Shown piece by piece: positions 18,497 to 26,841 of a stretch of DNA of 64,000 bases. A program made the position numbers and the translations under genes. The DNA lies in assembly GCA_964449775.1 (NCBI GenBank), contig CAYVBQ010000016.1:15217-79216 (forward strand), given 5' to 3'. Position 1 is the stretch's first letter. Each line of letters opens with the position of its first letter. Below the pieces are notes generated by a model. That model was not told the DNA's origin and did no database searches. It was given only the letters and a program-made list of their open reading frames with translations. This DNA comes from Fen-1258 sp964449775 (GTDB taxonomy: Bacteria > Bacteroidota > Ignavibacteria > Ignavibacteriales > Melioribacteraceae).

Positions 18497-18521
18497 CAAA
18501 AAACCCCGTTGCAAGCGGGGT
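18497..18521 (-). terminator. his operon attenuator (leader terminator)
   Basis: On the minus strand ACCCCG and CGGGGT pair around a CTTGCAA loop, followed at once by TTTTTTG, a typical intrinsic terminator. It lies between the histidine leader peptide and hisG, 28 nt past the peptide's stop codon. The bases coding for the peptide's C-terminus (AAGCCGGAGTG, minus strand) can pair imperfectly with CACCCCGCTT of the terminator's left arm, giving a candidate antiterminator when a ribosome stalls at the His codons. Confidence 0.8.
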
Positions 18522-18548
18522 GTCATTTCAAATTAATTTATAAATTAG

Positions 18549-18614
18549 TTACAGCACTCCGGCTTCCATTATAAGGAAAAAATGATGGTGGTTATGATGG
18601 ATTGCCGATAACAT
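18549..18614 (-). CDS. hisL: his operon leader peptide
   Basis: A 21-residue ORF, MLSAIHHNHHHFFLIMEAGVL, with five His codons in six positions (residues 6-11). It is placed between a promoter and an intrinsic terminator upstream of hisG, the arrangement of a classical transcription attenuator: with little charged tRNA-His the ribosome should stall on the His codons and favour the antiterminator. No strong Shine-Dalgarno sequence is visible before the ATG. Too short for ordinary gene calling. Confidence 0.85.
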   Translation of the reverse strand: MLSAIHHNHHHFFLIMEAGVL

Positions 18615-18641
18615 AATTTTGCAAGTCTCTTTTTTCTTGTG

Positions 18642-18672
18642 CAAATATACCTTATCCGGCGGAATAGTCAAA
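18642..18672 (-). promoter_or_regulatory. Bacteroidetes-type promoter of the his operon
   Basis: On the minus strand TTTG (18669-18672), a 19-nt spacer and TATATTTG (18642-18649) match the Bacteroidetes consensus TTTG-N19-21-TAnnTTTG exactly. Transcription would start a few bases downstream, leaving roughly 20-25 nt before the leader peptide ATG at 18614. Confidence 0.75.
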
Positions 18673-18765
18673 TTAATTTTTCTTTATAAAAGTTAATGAA
18701 CACGATTAGTTGATCTTTTTGAACTGATTCATATATTGAAGTAAGAAATTTCCAACGAATGTAAT

Positions 18766-19605
18766 ATGCCAAATTATTTTTTTGTTTCCGATCTTCACGG
18801 AATAACCGAGCGTTATGAGAAATTGTTTCAAACAATTCTTAATGAGAAACCTCAAGCACTATTTCTCGGCGGCGATCTACTCCCTCATCACTATCATGAT
18901 AAGCACTTCGTAAATGATTATCTTTTGCCGAATTTATTATCAATCAAACAACAGCTAAACGCATCTTATCCAAAAATATTTTTAATTCTTGGTAATGATG
19001 ACGCCCGCTCTGAAGAACCTTATATTATTAGGGCAGCACAGAACAATCTATTTCACTACATTCATTTTAACTCTTCAGAATTAGACGGCAGAAAAATATT
19101 AGGTTACTCATTTACACCTCCATCTCCTTTCCTTTTAAAAGATTGGGAGAAGTATGATGTGTCAAGATATACAGAGCATGGCTGCATTTCACCTGAAGAA
19201 GGAAAACGATCTGTTGAGATTTCACCCAATGAAAAAAAATATTCTACCATTAAAAAAGATTTAGAACTGCTGACCGGTAGTGAAGATATTTCAAATGCGA
19301 TCATTCTTTTTCATGGACCGCCATATCAAACAAATTTGGATCGTGCAGCTTTAGACGGAAAAGTACTCGATCATGCAGTAGTTGATCTGCACGTCGGCAG
19401 TATCGCAATAAAACGATTTATAGAGCAGAGGCAGCCGCATATCACTCTTCACGGACACATTCATGAATCGGCAAGAATCACTGGAAGTTGGAAAGAGAGA
19501 ATCGGAAAGACATTTTGTTTCACTGCCGCGCACGACGGAACGGAGTTAGCAATCGTCAAATTTGATTCCAACAAACCGGAAGATGCAGAGCGGATTCTTC
19601 TTTAA
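18766..19605 (+). CDS. Calcineurin-like metallophosphoesterase
   Basis: A 279-aa protein with the dimetal phosphoesterase motifs in order: VSDLHG (D-x-H) at residues 8-13, LGGDLLPHH (GD), LGNDDARSEE near 73 (a GNDD variant of GNHD), LFHGPP near 184 and LHGHIHES near 228. All metal ligands except the usual His of GNHD are intact; some family members carry GNDD. No signal peptide, so it is probably cytoplasmic. Substrate unknown. It is transcribed divergently from the his operon, and its last bases overlap the end of the convergent PEP-binding gene by 4 nt. Confidence 0.8.
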   Translation: MPNYFFVSDLHGITERYEKLFQTILNEKPQALFLGGDLLPHHYHDKHFVNDYLLPNLLSIKQQLNASYPKIFLILGNDDARSEEPYIIRAAQNNLFHYIHFNSSELDGRKILGYSFTPPSPFLLKDWEKYDVSRYTEHGCISPEEGKRSVEISPNEKKYSTIKKDLELLTGSEDISNAIILFHGPPYQTNLDRAALDGKVLDHAVVDLHVGSIAIKRFIEQRQPHITLHGHIHESARITGSWKERIGKTFCFTAAHDGTELAIVKFDSNKPEDAERILL

Positions 19606-22600
19606 CTACTTTTTTGTTTCATTTTCAATGCACGCGCAGCATCTGTAATTGCACCGATCTTGGATGCATAACTGGTCTTAGCTTTAATATCATCATCCGA
19701 GACATAATGAATATCCAACATCCCTTGCGCTTTATAGCCGGTGCGCAGGTAATTCATTTCGCTCAAAGCTAAACTCCATCCTTCAAACCAAAGACTCAAT
19801 TCATTGAGGTTACATTTTTCTTTATCAATATGAACAATTAAGTCAATATCGCTGCCGGGACCCGATACAGCATTTTTTGTACTGCCGAAAACATAGATTC
19901 CATTTACAAAAAATCGATCGGGGTCTAATTCGGATGCAACCTTTTCAGCCATTTTCATTCTCCAGCGCCAGTGATCGCTCGGATTATAATCGAATAATTC
20001 TTTGTGTTCCTGTTCAGTAGCTATTTCACTAGAAGGAGTAGAAAATATTCCCACTGCTTGTTCTTGTTCTGAATTCATTAACACTTTTAGAATTAATCCT
20101 CCCGTCGAAGCAGCAACATCAATCACTTTTATTATTTCTCTTAGATGATCAAACTCTGGAGCTATTTCCGAAAATATATTTTTTGATTCATTAAAAAATC
20201 TTTCGTTGAAAATAATGCCAACATCATCCGGATATAAAGGAAGATAGCGGATATTTGCTTCTACCAGATCTTGAAAAAAGTGTGTACCAAAAGAAAGATC
20301 GGGCACATAATTTCCTTTTTTGCGTGCTACTTCTATCAACATAGCTGTGTTGTTTATGTCTGAGTATGTTACACTCACACCAAGTTTTATATCTCCGCGG
20401 CTTCCCCATCTACCGGGTCCAATCAAAATAAATTTTCTTTTAGGAAGTGTTTTATTGAGCTTGCTCACTGCGCGTCCAACTTGCAGCATTTTATTCCTAT
20501 CCGGTATCTCCGAATACTTTTGAGCATCAACGTATACCACGTGCGTTATATCCGGCATCCGTCCATTTGAAACGTAGCGGTGTGCAGTAAAAATAACTTT
20601 TTCCAAAGGTACATCTTTGGGAATAACATCGGAGTTAGAATCTCCGGTAAAACTTTGCGGACGGCATTGAAGCAGATAAAAATCTTTTCCGTCTGAGGCA
20701 AACTCAATATCCACAGGAGATTTTATTTTCATCTGAAGAGTTTTAAGAATCATATCAACTCGTTTAAGAAAATTTGTTTTTGTGATCATTCCGTCAAATG
20801 TTACAAAGAATTCTTTGAACGGATCACCCGCATCCCACTCATTCGGCTGCCGAATCATTGTTCCATCTATAACCGAAAAGATTTGTGTGAAAAGCGGGTA
20901 CTCTGCTCCATATTCTTTAAGAAGTTCGTTGATTGAAATAGATTCAAACTCATTGGTTTTCAGATTTATCAGATCAATTTTTTTAGGAGAATAGCGTAAT
21001 AACTCTTCATGGGTCACGTTTACTTTTAAATTAGGTTGTCCCGGTGAAACAAGAACAGGATAATCATCACCTAATCTATCAACAGCACGTGTTCCAAGTC
21101 CCGGTACAAGACGCACCAGTCCATCCTCACGCTTTATTCGAGGCGACCATCGAAATTCATTATTGCTGAATGCAACACCGGCAAATGCTGGTAAAAAGTA
21201 GGACCCGATTTTCGTTCCCACAACCTCTTGAATCATAACGCCCATCTCTTCATGGAAATCGAGTAATCCGCGTTCAGCACGGTATTCAATTGGGTCAGGG
21301 CTAAATGTTGAAGCATATACTTCTGCAATCGCATCCATCAAAGCAACAAGCCGCTGCTGTTTTGTTCCTTGATTGGCAAGGAATAAACTTTTGTATTTAC
21401 CCGAAAAAGTAGCACCGATTTGGTCTTCAAGCAAACTTGAACTGCGGACAACAAGCGGTTGTTCGCCAAGATCATCGAGAGCAACAGAAAGACCTTTAAT
21501 AATATCGGGTGGAAATTCAGAATTTTTAAAGAGTTGCACAACATGTGGATATTCGATTCGAACTTCTTCGATCTCTTTGTATTTCTGTTCGAGAACTTCT
21601 TCAAGATTGTTGTGACGCATAAAATATAAAACACCATCTGAAGTTAAATACCATGTCTTTGGTGTTTTAATATTTTGAAGTAGTTCATTTTGTTCGGCTT
21701 CTTTATTGAGAATGTGGGAGGCTAAAAATAGACCTCCACTCTTACCACCTAATTTACCGTGGCTGCCGGTTGGAAAAATCATTTTATCTATCAGCTTGTA
21801 AAAATCTGTCAGCTTCACATATTCTTTGGCAATTGAAATATAATCAAGATGATCTGTGAAGAATCTTCTCAAAAGAGAAACGCGTAATCCTTTAATTGTT
21901 GAAGGCGGCAGATCAATTTTTTCAGGTGCAATATGAAAATACTTTCGTATCGCGTCGGCAATTTCAGAAAGAGATGTGTTCTGATTATCAACAACTTTAA
22001 TTAGCAAGCTTGATTTATCTTCTTGAATCCACTTTTGAATTCTGCTAAGAATGATCTCGTCCGGCAAATTTTCACCAGCAAGTTTTAATATTGTATCAAC
22101 GTATTGATCATAATTGGTAATCTTTGTGAACTTCATCGGTTTGTTGTCATCGTAATTTATTTCATCCTCGGTTCCACCTCGGCGTGACATATTAGCATGC
22201 TTCATAAGCATTTCAGCTTCTTCAATACCTTTCCAACAAAGAAGGTGCAGCATTTTCCGCAAAAGACTCATAAATAAATTCGGATCTGTTTTGCGTATCA
22301 TATCAAGAACAATTCGCCATTCACCTTTTGTGTGCCCGTCAACTTGTTCGCGAACATTTCTAAACTCGTTAAAAACATTTTTTAATTTATGATGAAGAAT
22401 GAAATGACCGAGCCGATCTGCAATAGTTGTAAGCAATTTTTTTTCTTCTTTCAGGAACGGACCATAACCGTTATGAGCAGTTGGAAGTTCCTCTAAATAG
22501 TAAACCGCAACATGCCCAACTACTTTATCCTGTACAATAATATCAGATTTTATGAACCACTTTGTTTCTTCAAAGTCGCTTGTTTGATAAACAATATCTC

Positions 22601-22799
22601 CATAAACTAATTTAGTTTTGCAATTTTTAGGAAATTGAAATGCCGGCGGTACAGAATTAATAACAGTATGAAAAGCTTGACGAAGAGAGATTTCCGAACG
22701 GTTCAGACTATCTTCAATTGTGTAAAGACAGTTTAACTCCTTAGCTCGTTCTTGAAGTTCAAAAACTAAATTATCTATCGGCTTGTGTTCATTTATCAT
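19602..22799 (-). CDS. PEP/pyruvate-binding domain protein fused to a nucleotidyltransferase
   Basis: A 1065-aa multidomain protein. Residues about 1-155 resemble a GAF-type sensor domain. About 350-720 is the N-terminal ATP-grasp-like PPDK/PEP synthase domain: KLGGKSGGLFLASHIL, VVRSSSLLEDQIGATFSGKY, MGVMIQEVVG and, closing it, DIEFASDGKDFYLLQCRPQS. The phospho-His swivelling domain and PEP barrel of true PEP synthase are absent. About 960-1050 is a nucleotidyltransferase domain with GSxxxxxxGPGSDIDLIVHI, keeping the G-S and D-x-D metal ligands. It is translated right after a second PEP/pyruvate-binding gene (4-nt overlap). A regulatory phosphotransfer or nucleotidylation role is inferred; the reaction is unknown. 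Confidence 0.75.
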   Translation of the reverse strand: MINEHKPIDNLVFELQERAKELNCLYTIEDSLNRSEISLRQAFHTVINSVPPAFQFPKNCKTKLVYGDIVYQTSDFEETKWFIKSDIIVQDKVVGHVAVYYLEELPTAHNGYGPFLKEEKKLLTTIADRLGHFILHHKLKNVFNEFRNVREQVDGHTKGEWRIVLDMIRKTDPNLFMSLLRKMLHLLCWKGIEEAEMLMKHANMSRRGGTEDEINYDDNKPMKFTKITNYDQYVDTILKLAGENLPDEIILSRIQKWIQEDKSSLLIKVVDNQNTSLSEIADAIRKYFHIAPEKIDLPPSTIKGLRVSLLRRFFTDHLDYISIAKEYVKLTDFYKLIDKMIFPTGSHGKLGGKSGGLFLASHILNKEAEQNELLQNIKTPKTWYLTSDGVLYFMRHNNLEEVLEQKYKEIEEVRIEYPHVVQLFKNSEFPPDIIKGLSVALDDLGEQPLVVRSSSLLEDQIGATFSGKYKSLFLANQGTKQQRLVALMDAIAEVYASTFSPDPIEYRAERGLLDFHEEMGVMIQEVVGTKIGSYFLPAFAGVAFSNNEFRWSPRIKREDGLVRLVPGLGTRAVDRLGDDYPVLVSPGQPNLKVNVTHEELLRYSPKKIDLINLKTNEFESISINELLKEYGAEYPLFTQIFSVIDGTMIRQPNEWDAGDPFKEFFVTFDGMITKTNFLKRVDMILKTLQMKIKSPVDIEFASDGKDFYLLQCRPQSFTGDSNSDVIPKDVPLEKVIFTAHRYVSNGRMPDITHVVYVDAQKYSEIPDRNKMLQVGRAVSKLNKTLPKRKFILIGPGRWGSRGDIKLGVSVTYSDINNTAMLIEVARKKGNYVPDLSFGTHFFQDLVEANIRYLPLYPDDVGIIFNERFFNESKNIFSEIAPEFDHLREIIKVIDVAASTGGLILKVLMNSEQEQAVGIFSTPSSEIATEQEHKELFDYNPSDHWRWRMKMAEKVASELDPDRFFVNGIYVFGSTKNAVSGPGSDIDLIVHIDKEKCNLNELSLWFEGWSLALSEMNYLRTGYKAQGMLDIHYVSDDDIKAKTSYASKIGAITDAARALKMKQKSS

Positions 22800-24547
22800 T
22801 TTTTAATGACTCCGCGGCTCTTTCTGCCGTCAACTTTAATAACCAGTGGTATTACTAGTTTTACATGTTTAACAAAATTTGTTTCATTTACTACCTGCTG
22901 AGAATTTAACCAATCCCAATCAATCTTAAACTCACCGTCATAAGTTATTGAAAAATAGCTTACGTTGAAACTGGTAAGATTGTGAAAGAAGTGCGAGCCT
23001 TGACTTAACTCAACATTTATTCCGGACAGTGTTGATTCCACAATTACTTTTACACCGGCAATTTGTCCCCATTCTACAGGAATACCCAGCCATGGGTCAG
23101 AACTTCCCCATCTTCCAAATCCGATTAGAAGATATTTGGAATTTAATTTAACTAATTCCTTATTAATCGAATCAACTTCGTGAGCAATTTTAGTTGTGTC
23201 TTTCTTATCGAATGATTCCGGTTTAATGAACACAATATCAGAAATATTTTCTATGATGCCATTTCCCATCACGCAATCTGAAGCTACAAGTACATCATCA
23301 CCTGATAATTCTTTTTCATCAAGATCAATTGTTTCATCAGATACAACCATTGGTCGCACTTGAAGAAATCCGAAACGAAGTTTGCGAGGATTTTCGGTTA
23401 ACGTAACCGCAAATTCAATTTCGACAGGATTCGAAAAAGCTTCTTCACAAACCAACAAAAGCTTTTTAATAAGATCATTGAAATGAAATTCGTTCATCGT
23501 TAGTAACTGAGAAAAATTCAAGGCTCGCGGTCCCGCACTTCCGGTTCCCATAACAATGCGTTGTGAAGAAGAATCATAAGTCGAAGCTATAAATCTCAAA
23601 GTGTCATCGTAATCTGCATCGCTCAGGTTTGCCTGTATCATAAACTCTGCTTCTTTAGTCGGATCATATACAATGCAATGACTCATATTTACAGCCCAAA
23701 ATTTTGTCTGTGTATTTTTGAGTAAATCGCTTGGGTCTGCAAATGGTGGAGATGATTTTGGATGTGCCGGAGAGTAGCTCCACACTAATCCCCCTTCAAC
23801 AATTGTTTTACCAAGTCCAAGCGCAAGATTTACTACACCTTGTTCCGGTTTTGCTTTTCCGGTGGGGTAAAAATTAAATGATCTTGCCACTCCAGAAAAG
23901 TTAGGATAAAATCTGTCATCGTACTTTTGTCCAACCACTTCCTGTATTATCACCGCCATCTTTTCATCTTGAATTGAATGCGATGATACTTTGAAATAAT
24001 CTTTTGAAGCTTTGAAAAATGTTGACGCGAAAACAAACTTAACAGCTTCGGTGAGTTTATTAAAACGGGTGTCTGCGCTCGGTTGATTATTAGAAATCAT
24101 CTTTGTTTCATAGATTCCTGCAAACGGTTCAAACTTAGCATCTTCCAGCATACTTGAAGAACGGATGGCAAGAGGAACGTGAACATTTTCGATCAACCCT
24201 CGTAAGTCGCCCAGAATTTCAACGGGCAAATCCGATTGAAGAAAAGTTCGAATGATATTGTCATCGGATTCGTTTGAATAAGCTAAATCATAAAGATTAT
24301 TTCTCTCCATGAACCAATCAAATACTTGAGTCCTAAGAACAATCATTCGTGGAATGTTTAAGATGACATCTGAAAATTCTTCAGCATTAATTTTCTCATG
24401 TATAATCTTATTGGCTAATGCGAGTCCGCTTGCTTTACCTCCGAACGATCCTTCACCTATCCAGGTAAAGTCTTCCAGCGATTCGAAAAATTTTCTATCG
24501 AAGCGAGGAAGAAATGTGCCGCCGTTCTCTGTTTTGATAGGTTGCAT
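22796..24547 (-). CDS. PEP/pyruvate-binding domain protein (PPDK N-domain only)
   Basis: A 583-aa protein consisting mainly of the ATP/pyruvate-binding domain of PEP synthase and PPDK: FGGKASGLALANKII near residue 38, LAIRSSSMLEDAKFEPFAGIY near 127, MAVIIQEVVGQ near 195 and FGFLQVRPMVV near 390. The catalytic His-carrying swivelling domain and PEP domain are missing. The last 150 residues (KYLLIGFGRWGSSDPWLG, SQGSHFFHNL) are shared with the neighbouring 1065-aa protein, which has LIGPGRWGSRGDIKLG and SFGTHFFQDL, so the two are paralogues encoded in tandem with a 4-nt overlap and may form a complex. A DsrE-like gene lies 30 nt upstream on the same strand. Confidence 0.75.
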   Translation of the reverse strand: MQPIKTENGGTFLPRFDRKFFESLEDFTWIGEGSFGGKASGLALANKIIHEKINAEEFSDVILNIPRMIVLRTQVFDWFMERNNLYDLAYSNESDDNIIRTFLQSDLPVEILGDLRGLIENVHVPLAIRSSSMLEDAKFEPFAGIYETKMISNNQPSADTRFNKLTEAVKFVFASTFFKASKDYFKVSSHSIQDEKMAVIIQEVVGQKYDDRFYPNFSGVARSFNFYPTGKAKPEQGVVNLALGLGKTIVEGGLVWSYSPAHPKSSPPFADPSDLLKNTQTKFWAVNMSHCIVYDPTKEAEFMIQANLSDADYDDTLRFIASTYDSSSQRIVMGTGSAGPRALNFSQLLTMNEFHFNDLIKKLLLVCEEAFSNPVEIEFAVTLTENPRKLRFGFLQVRPMVVSDETIDLDEKELSGDDVLVASDCVMGNGIIENISDIVFIKPESFDKKDTTKIAHEVDSINKELVKLNSKYLLIGFGRWGSSDPWLGIPVEWGQIAGVKVIVESTLSGINVELSQGSHFFHNLTSFNVSYFSITYDGEFKIDWDWLNSQQVVNETNFVKHVKLVIPLVIKVDGRKSRGVIKK

Positions 24548-24577
24548 CCTTAACCCAAAAAAGTTGATAACCGTTTA

Positions 24578-24898
24578 TCAGAAACTAACGACTTTATCAG
24601 AATCCATTATTAGCTCGTACAGATCCGCCATAGTAGATAACGGACATAATTCTGTGCCCTCAGAATTACGAATTTTCAGACAAGTACCGCAGGCAAGTAT
24701 TTTACCTCCCTCATTTACAAATAATTGCATCTGTTCTAACACATTAAATCTTGCATCTGTTAATTTTTCACATTCCACACCCTTAGCCAGAAGAAATACT
24801 TTTACTTTATCATCTTTCTTTAGAGAAAAGATACCGAGTCTGAAAGCATTCCAAACCGTTTCAGAATCCGTAGAATAGATTATGATTCCTAATTTCAT
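24578..24898 (-). CDS. DsrE-like small sulfur-relay-type protein
   Basis: About 106 residues from ATG 24898, preferred over the longer frame because GGAG lies just upstream and MKLGIIIYSTDSETVWNAFR is the usual N-terminal strand and helix of DsrE/DsrF-like proteins. Further motifs: VFLLAKGVECE, a helix, then GGKILACGTCLKI with two Cys that could serve as persulfide or redox residues. No dsr or tus partner genes are nearby. It lies upstream of the two PEP/pyruvate-binding genes and may be in their operon. The precise role is unknown. Confidence 0.7.
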   Translation of the reverse strand: MKLGIIIYSTDSETVWNAFRLGIFSLKKDDKVKVFLLAKGVECEKLTDARFNVLEQMQLFVNEGGKILACGTCLKIRNSEGTELCPLSTMADLYELIMDSDKVVSF

Positions 24899-25029
24899 TT
24901 GTACTCCGTCATTTTCTTGTTCAAAAAAAATATCCCCTTCGATGCAAATATAAAAGCCGGAAATTGGTTGAACGAGTCGCACAATTCCCGGCTAATTACC
25001 ATTTCTTAATTATTGTAAGTAATCTGTTC

Positions 25030-26319
25030 TTAAACCCAGCCGCGATCCTTGCATGCTTGTGCAACTCTATTAACAGAAATTACATATGCCGCATCTCGCA
25101 TGTAGAGTTTTCTCTTCTTTGCAAGATCGCTAACAGCGTGGAATGCTGCGGTCATTTTCACATCTAATTTACCAAGTACTTCGTCTTTTTCCCAATAATA
25201 ATTCATGTTGGACTGAACTTGCTCAAAGTAACTGCATGTTACGCCACCGGCGTTAGCCAGGAAATCCGGTATAACAAATATTCCTCTTTCATGAATTACT
25301 TTATCTGCTTCAGGTGTGGTTGGACCATTAGCGCCTTCAGCAATAATTTTCACTTTCTTACTGATCTTATTAACATTTTCTTGATTAATTTGATTTTCTA
25401 AAGCAGCAGGGATCAAGATATCAACTTCCTGATCTATCCATGCGCCGCCATCAAGAACTTCGTAACCAAGTTCTTTTGCTTTTGTTTTTTCAATACCGCC
25501 AAATTTATCGGTGATTTTTAATAAATCATGTAAATTGATTCCGGATTCTTTTTTGAATGTATATGAACATTGATCATTTTGATCCCAGCTTGATACGCAA
25601 ACAACTTTACCTCCGAGTTGTTGATAAAGTTCAATAGCATATTGCGCAACATTTCCAAAACCTTGAACTGCGGCAGATGTATCTTGGGGTCGAATTCCAA
25701 TTTCTTTCAACGCTTCACGAATTGTGAATACAACACCGTAACCTGTTGCTTCTGCTCTACCTAATGAACCACCCATTCCAACCGGTTTACCGGTAATGAA
25801 GCCAGGATATTTTGCACCATGTATAACTTCAAATTCATCAAGCATCCATAACATATGCTGAGCGTTTGTCATCACGTCTGGAGCCGGAATATCATTCAAT
25901 GGTCCAACATTTTTTGACATCTGACGAACCCAACCGCGGCATATTTGTTCTTGCTCTTTCATGCTAAGATTATGAGGATCGCAAATAACTCCTCCCTTTC
26001 CACCGCCTAAAGGAATATTAACAACTGAACATTTCCATGTCATCCACATTGCTAATGCGCGAACAGTATCAACAGTTTCGTGCGGGTGAAAACGGATTCC
26101 ACCTTTAGCCGGACCGCGAGAATCATTATGTTGAACTCTAAATCCTTTAAATACTTTTGTTGTACCATCATCCATTTTAATAGGAATACTAAAGTGAAAT
26201 TCTCTTAATGGATTTCTCAAAATATCTCTCGTTGCACCGTCAAGATTTAACTCTTCCGCAACTTTGTCAAATTGGGCTTGCGCCATTTCGAATGCATTAA
26301 AAGCTTTGTTGCTGCTCAT
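25030..26319 (-). CDS. gdhA: Glutamate dehydrogenase (Glu/Leu/Phe/Val dehydrogenase family)
   Basis: A 429-aa hexameric-type dehydrogenase interconverting glutamate and 2-oxoglutarate plus ammonia. The N-terminal domain shows RVQHNDSRGPAKGGIRFHP and the catalytic-Lys loop PLGGGKGGVICDP near residue 105; PAPDVMTN carries the catalytic Asp. The Rossmann domain starts around TGYGVVFTIREAL and AAVQGFGNVAQYAI (G-x-G-N). The length is that of the GDH I small-subunit type. Coenzyme preference cannot be set from sequence alone. Expressed alone, with a long upstream region. Confidence 0.9.
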   Translation of the reverse strand: MSSNKAFNAFEMAQAQFDKVAEELNLDGATRDILRNPLREFHFSIPIKMDDGTTKVFKGFRVQHNDSRGPAKGGIRFHPHETVDTVRALAMWMTWKCSVVNIPLGGGKGGVICDPHNLSMKEQEQICRGWVRQMSKNVGPLNDIPAPDVMTNAQHMLWMLDEFEVIHGAKYPGFITGKPVGMGGSLGRAEATGYGVVFTIREALKEIGIRPQDTSAAVQGFGNVAQYAIELYQQLGGKVVCVSSWDQNDQCSYTFKKESGINLHDLLKITDKFGGIEKTKAKELGYEVLDGGAWIDQEVDILIPAALENQINQENVNKISKKVKIIAEGANGPTTPEADKVIHERGIFVIPDFLANAGGVTCSYFEQVQSNMNYYWEKDEVLGKLDVKMTAAFHAVSDLAKKRKLYMRDAAYVISVNRVAQACKDRGWV

Positions 26320-26841
26320 AAATTAACCTCAATAAAAATTATTTTTTGGATTTTTTGATGTGTCGGTACAAGGAAATTTATAAAGTTGATACTATTTTAT
26401 TCAAGATAAAAACTTCAACTCGCCGACCAAATTTTCATTAAATGAAAATTTTACCTAAGAAAAATAGATACGTTTGCTTTCTTAAGCAAGAAATAGCTTA
26501 GAGTAATTGAACGTTGAATAACGTTTATAATGAATAGTGCTTATTTGAGAGTTTATTAAAGATTTTAGCAGTCAATTCCGGTAATATCTCGTTGAGCCAT
26601 AACTAACATTTCATATCTACGATGAATTTTTTAACTGACCCGGAACGTAAAAGAGGGGGATAAAAATGAATATGCCAATGCCATTCTAAATGTTCCCTAC
26701 TATCAGTTGGTGATTGATGGGGTATGTTTTTAATATCGAACATAAGATTATTTTATTCTTTCTTGGTTTTGAGGTGAAGGAATTCTATATTAAAATTAAG
26801 TAACAAGCCATTCACTTCAAAGTAAAGATAGGAGTATAAAT
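26320..26841. other. Intergenic region between divergent gdhA and the S9 peptidase gene
   Basis: About 520 bases without a recognisable gene. It holds a near-perfect palindrome at 26429-26451 (AAATTTTCATT, one base, AATGAAAATTT) about 110 nt upstream of gdhA, which could be a regulator site. A seven-codon ORF after a GAGGGGG at about 26665 has no support. No confident promoter boxes seen. Confidence 0.35.
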
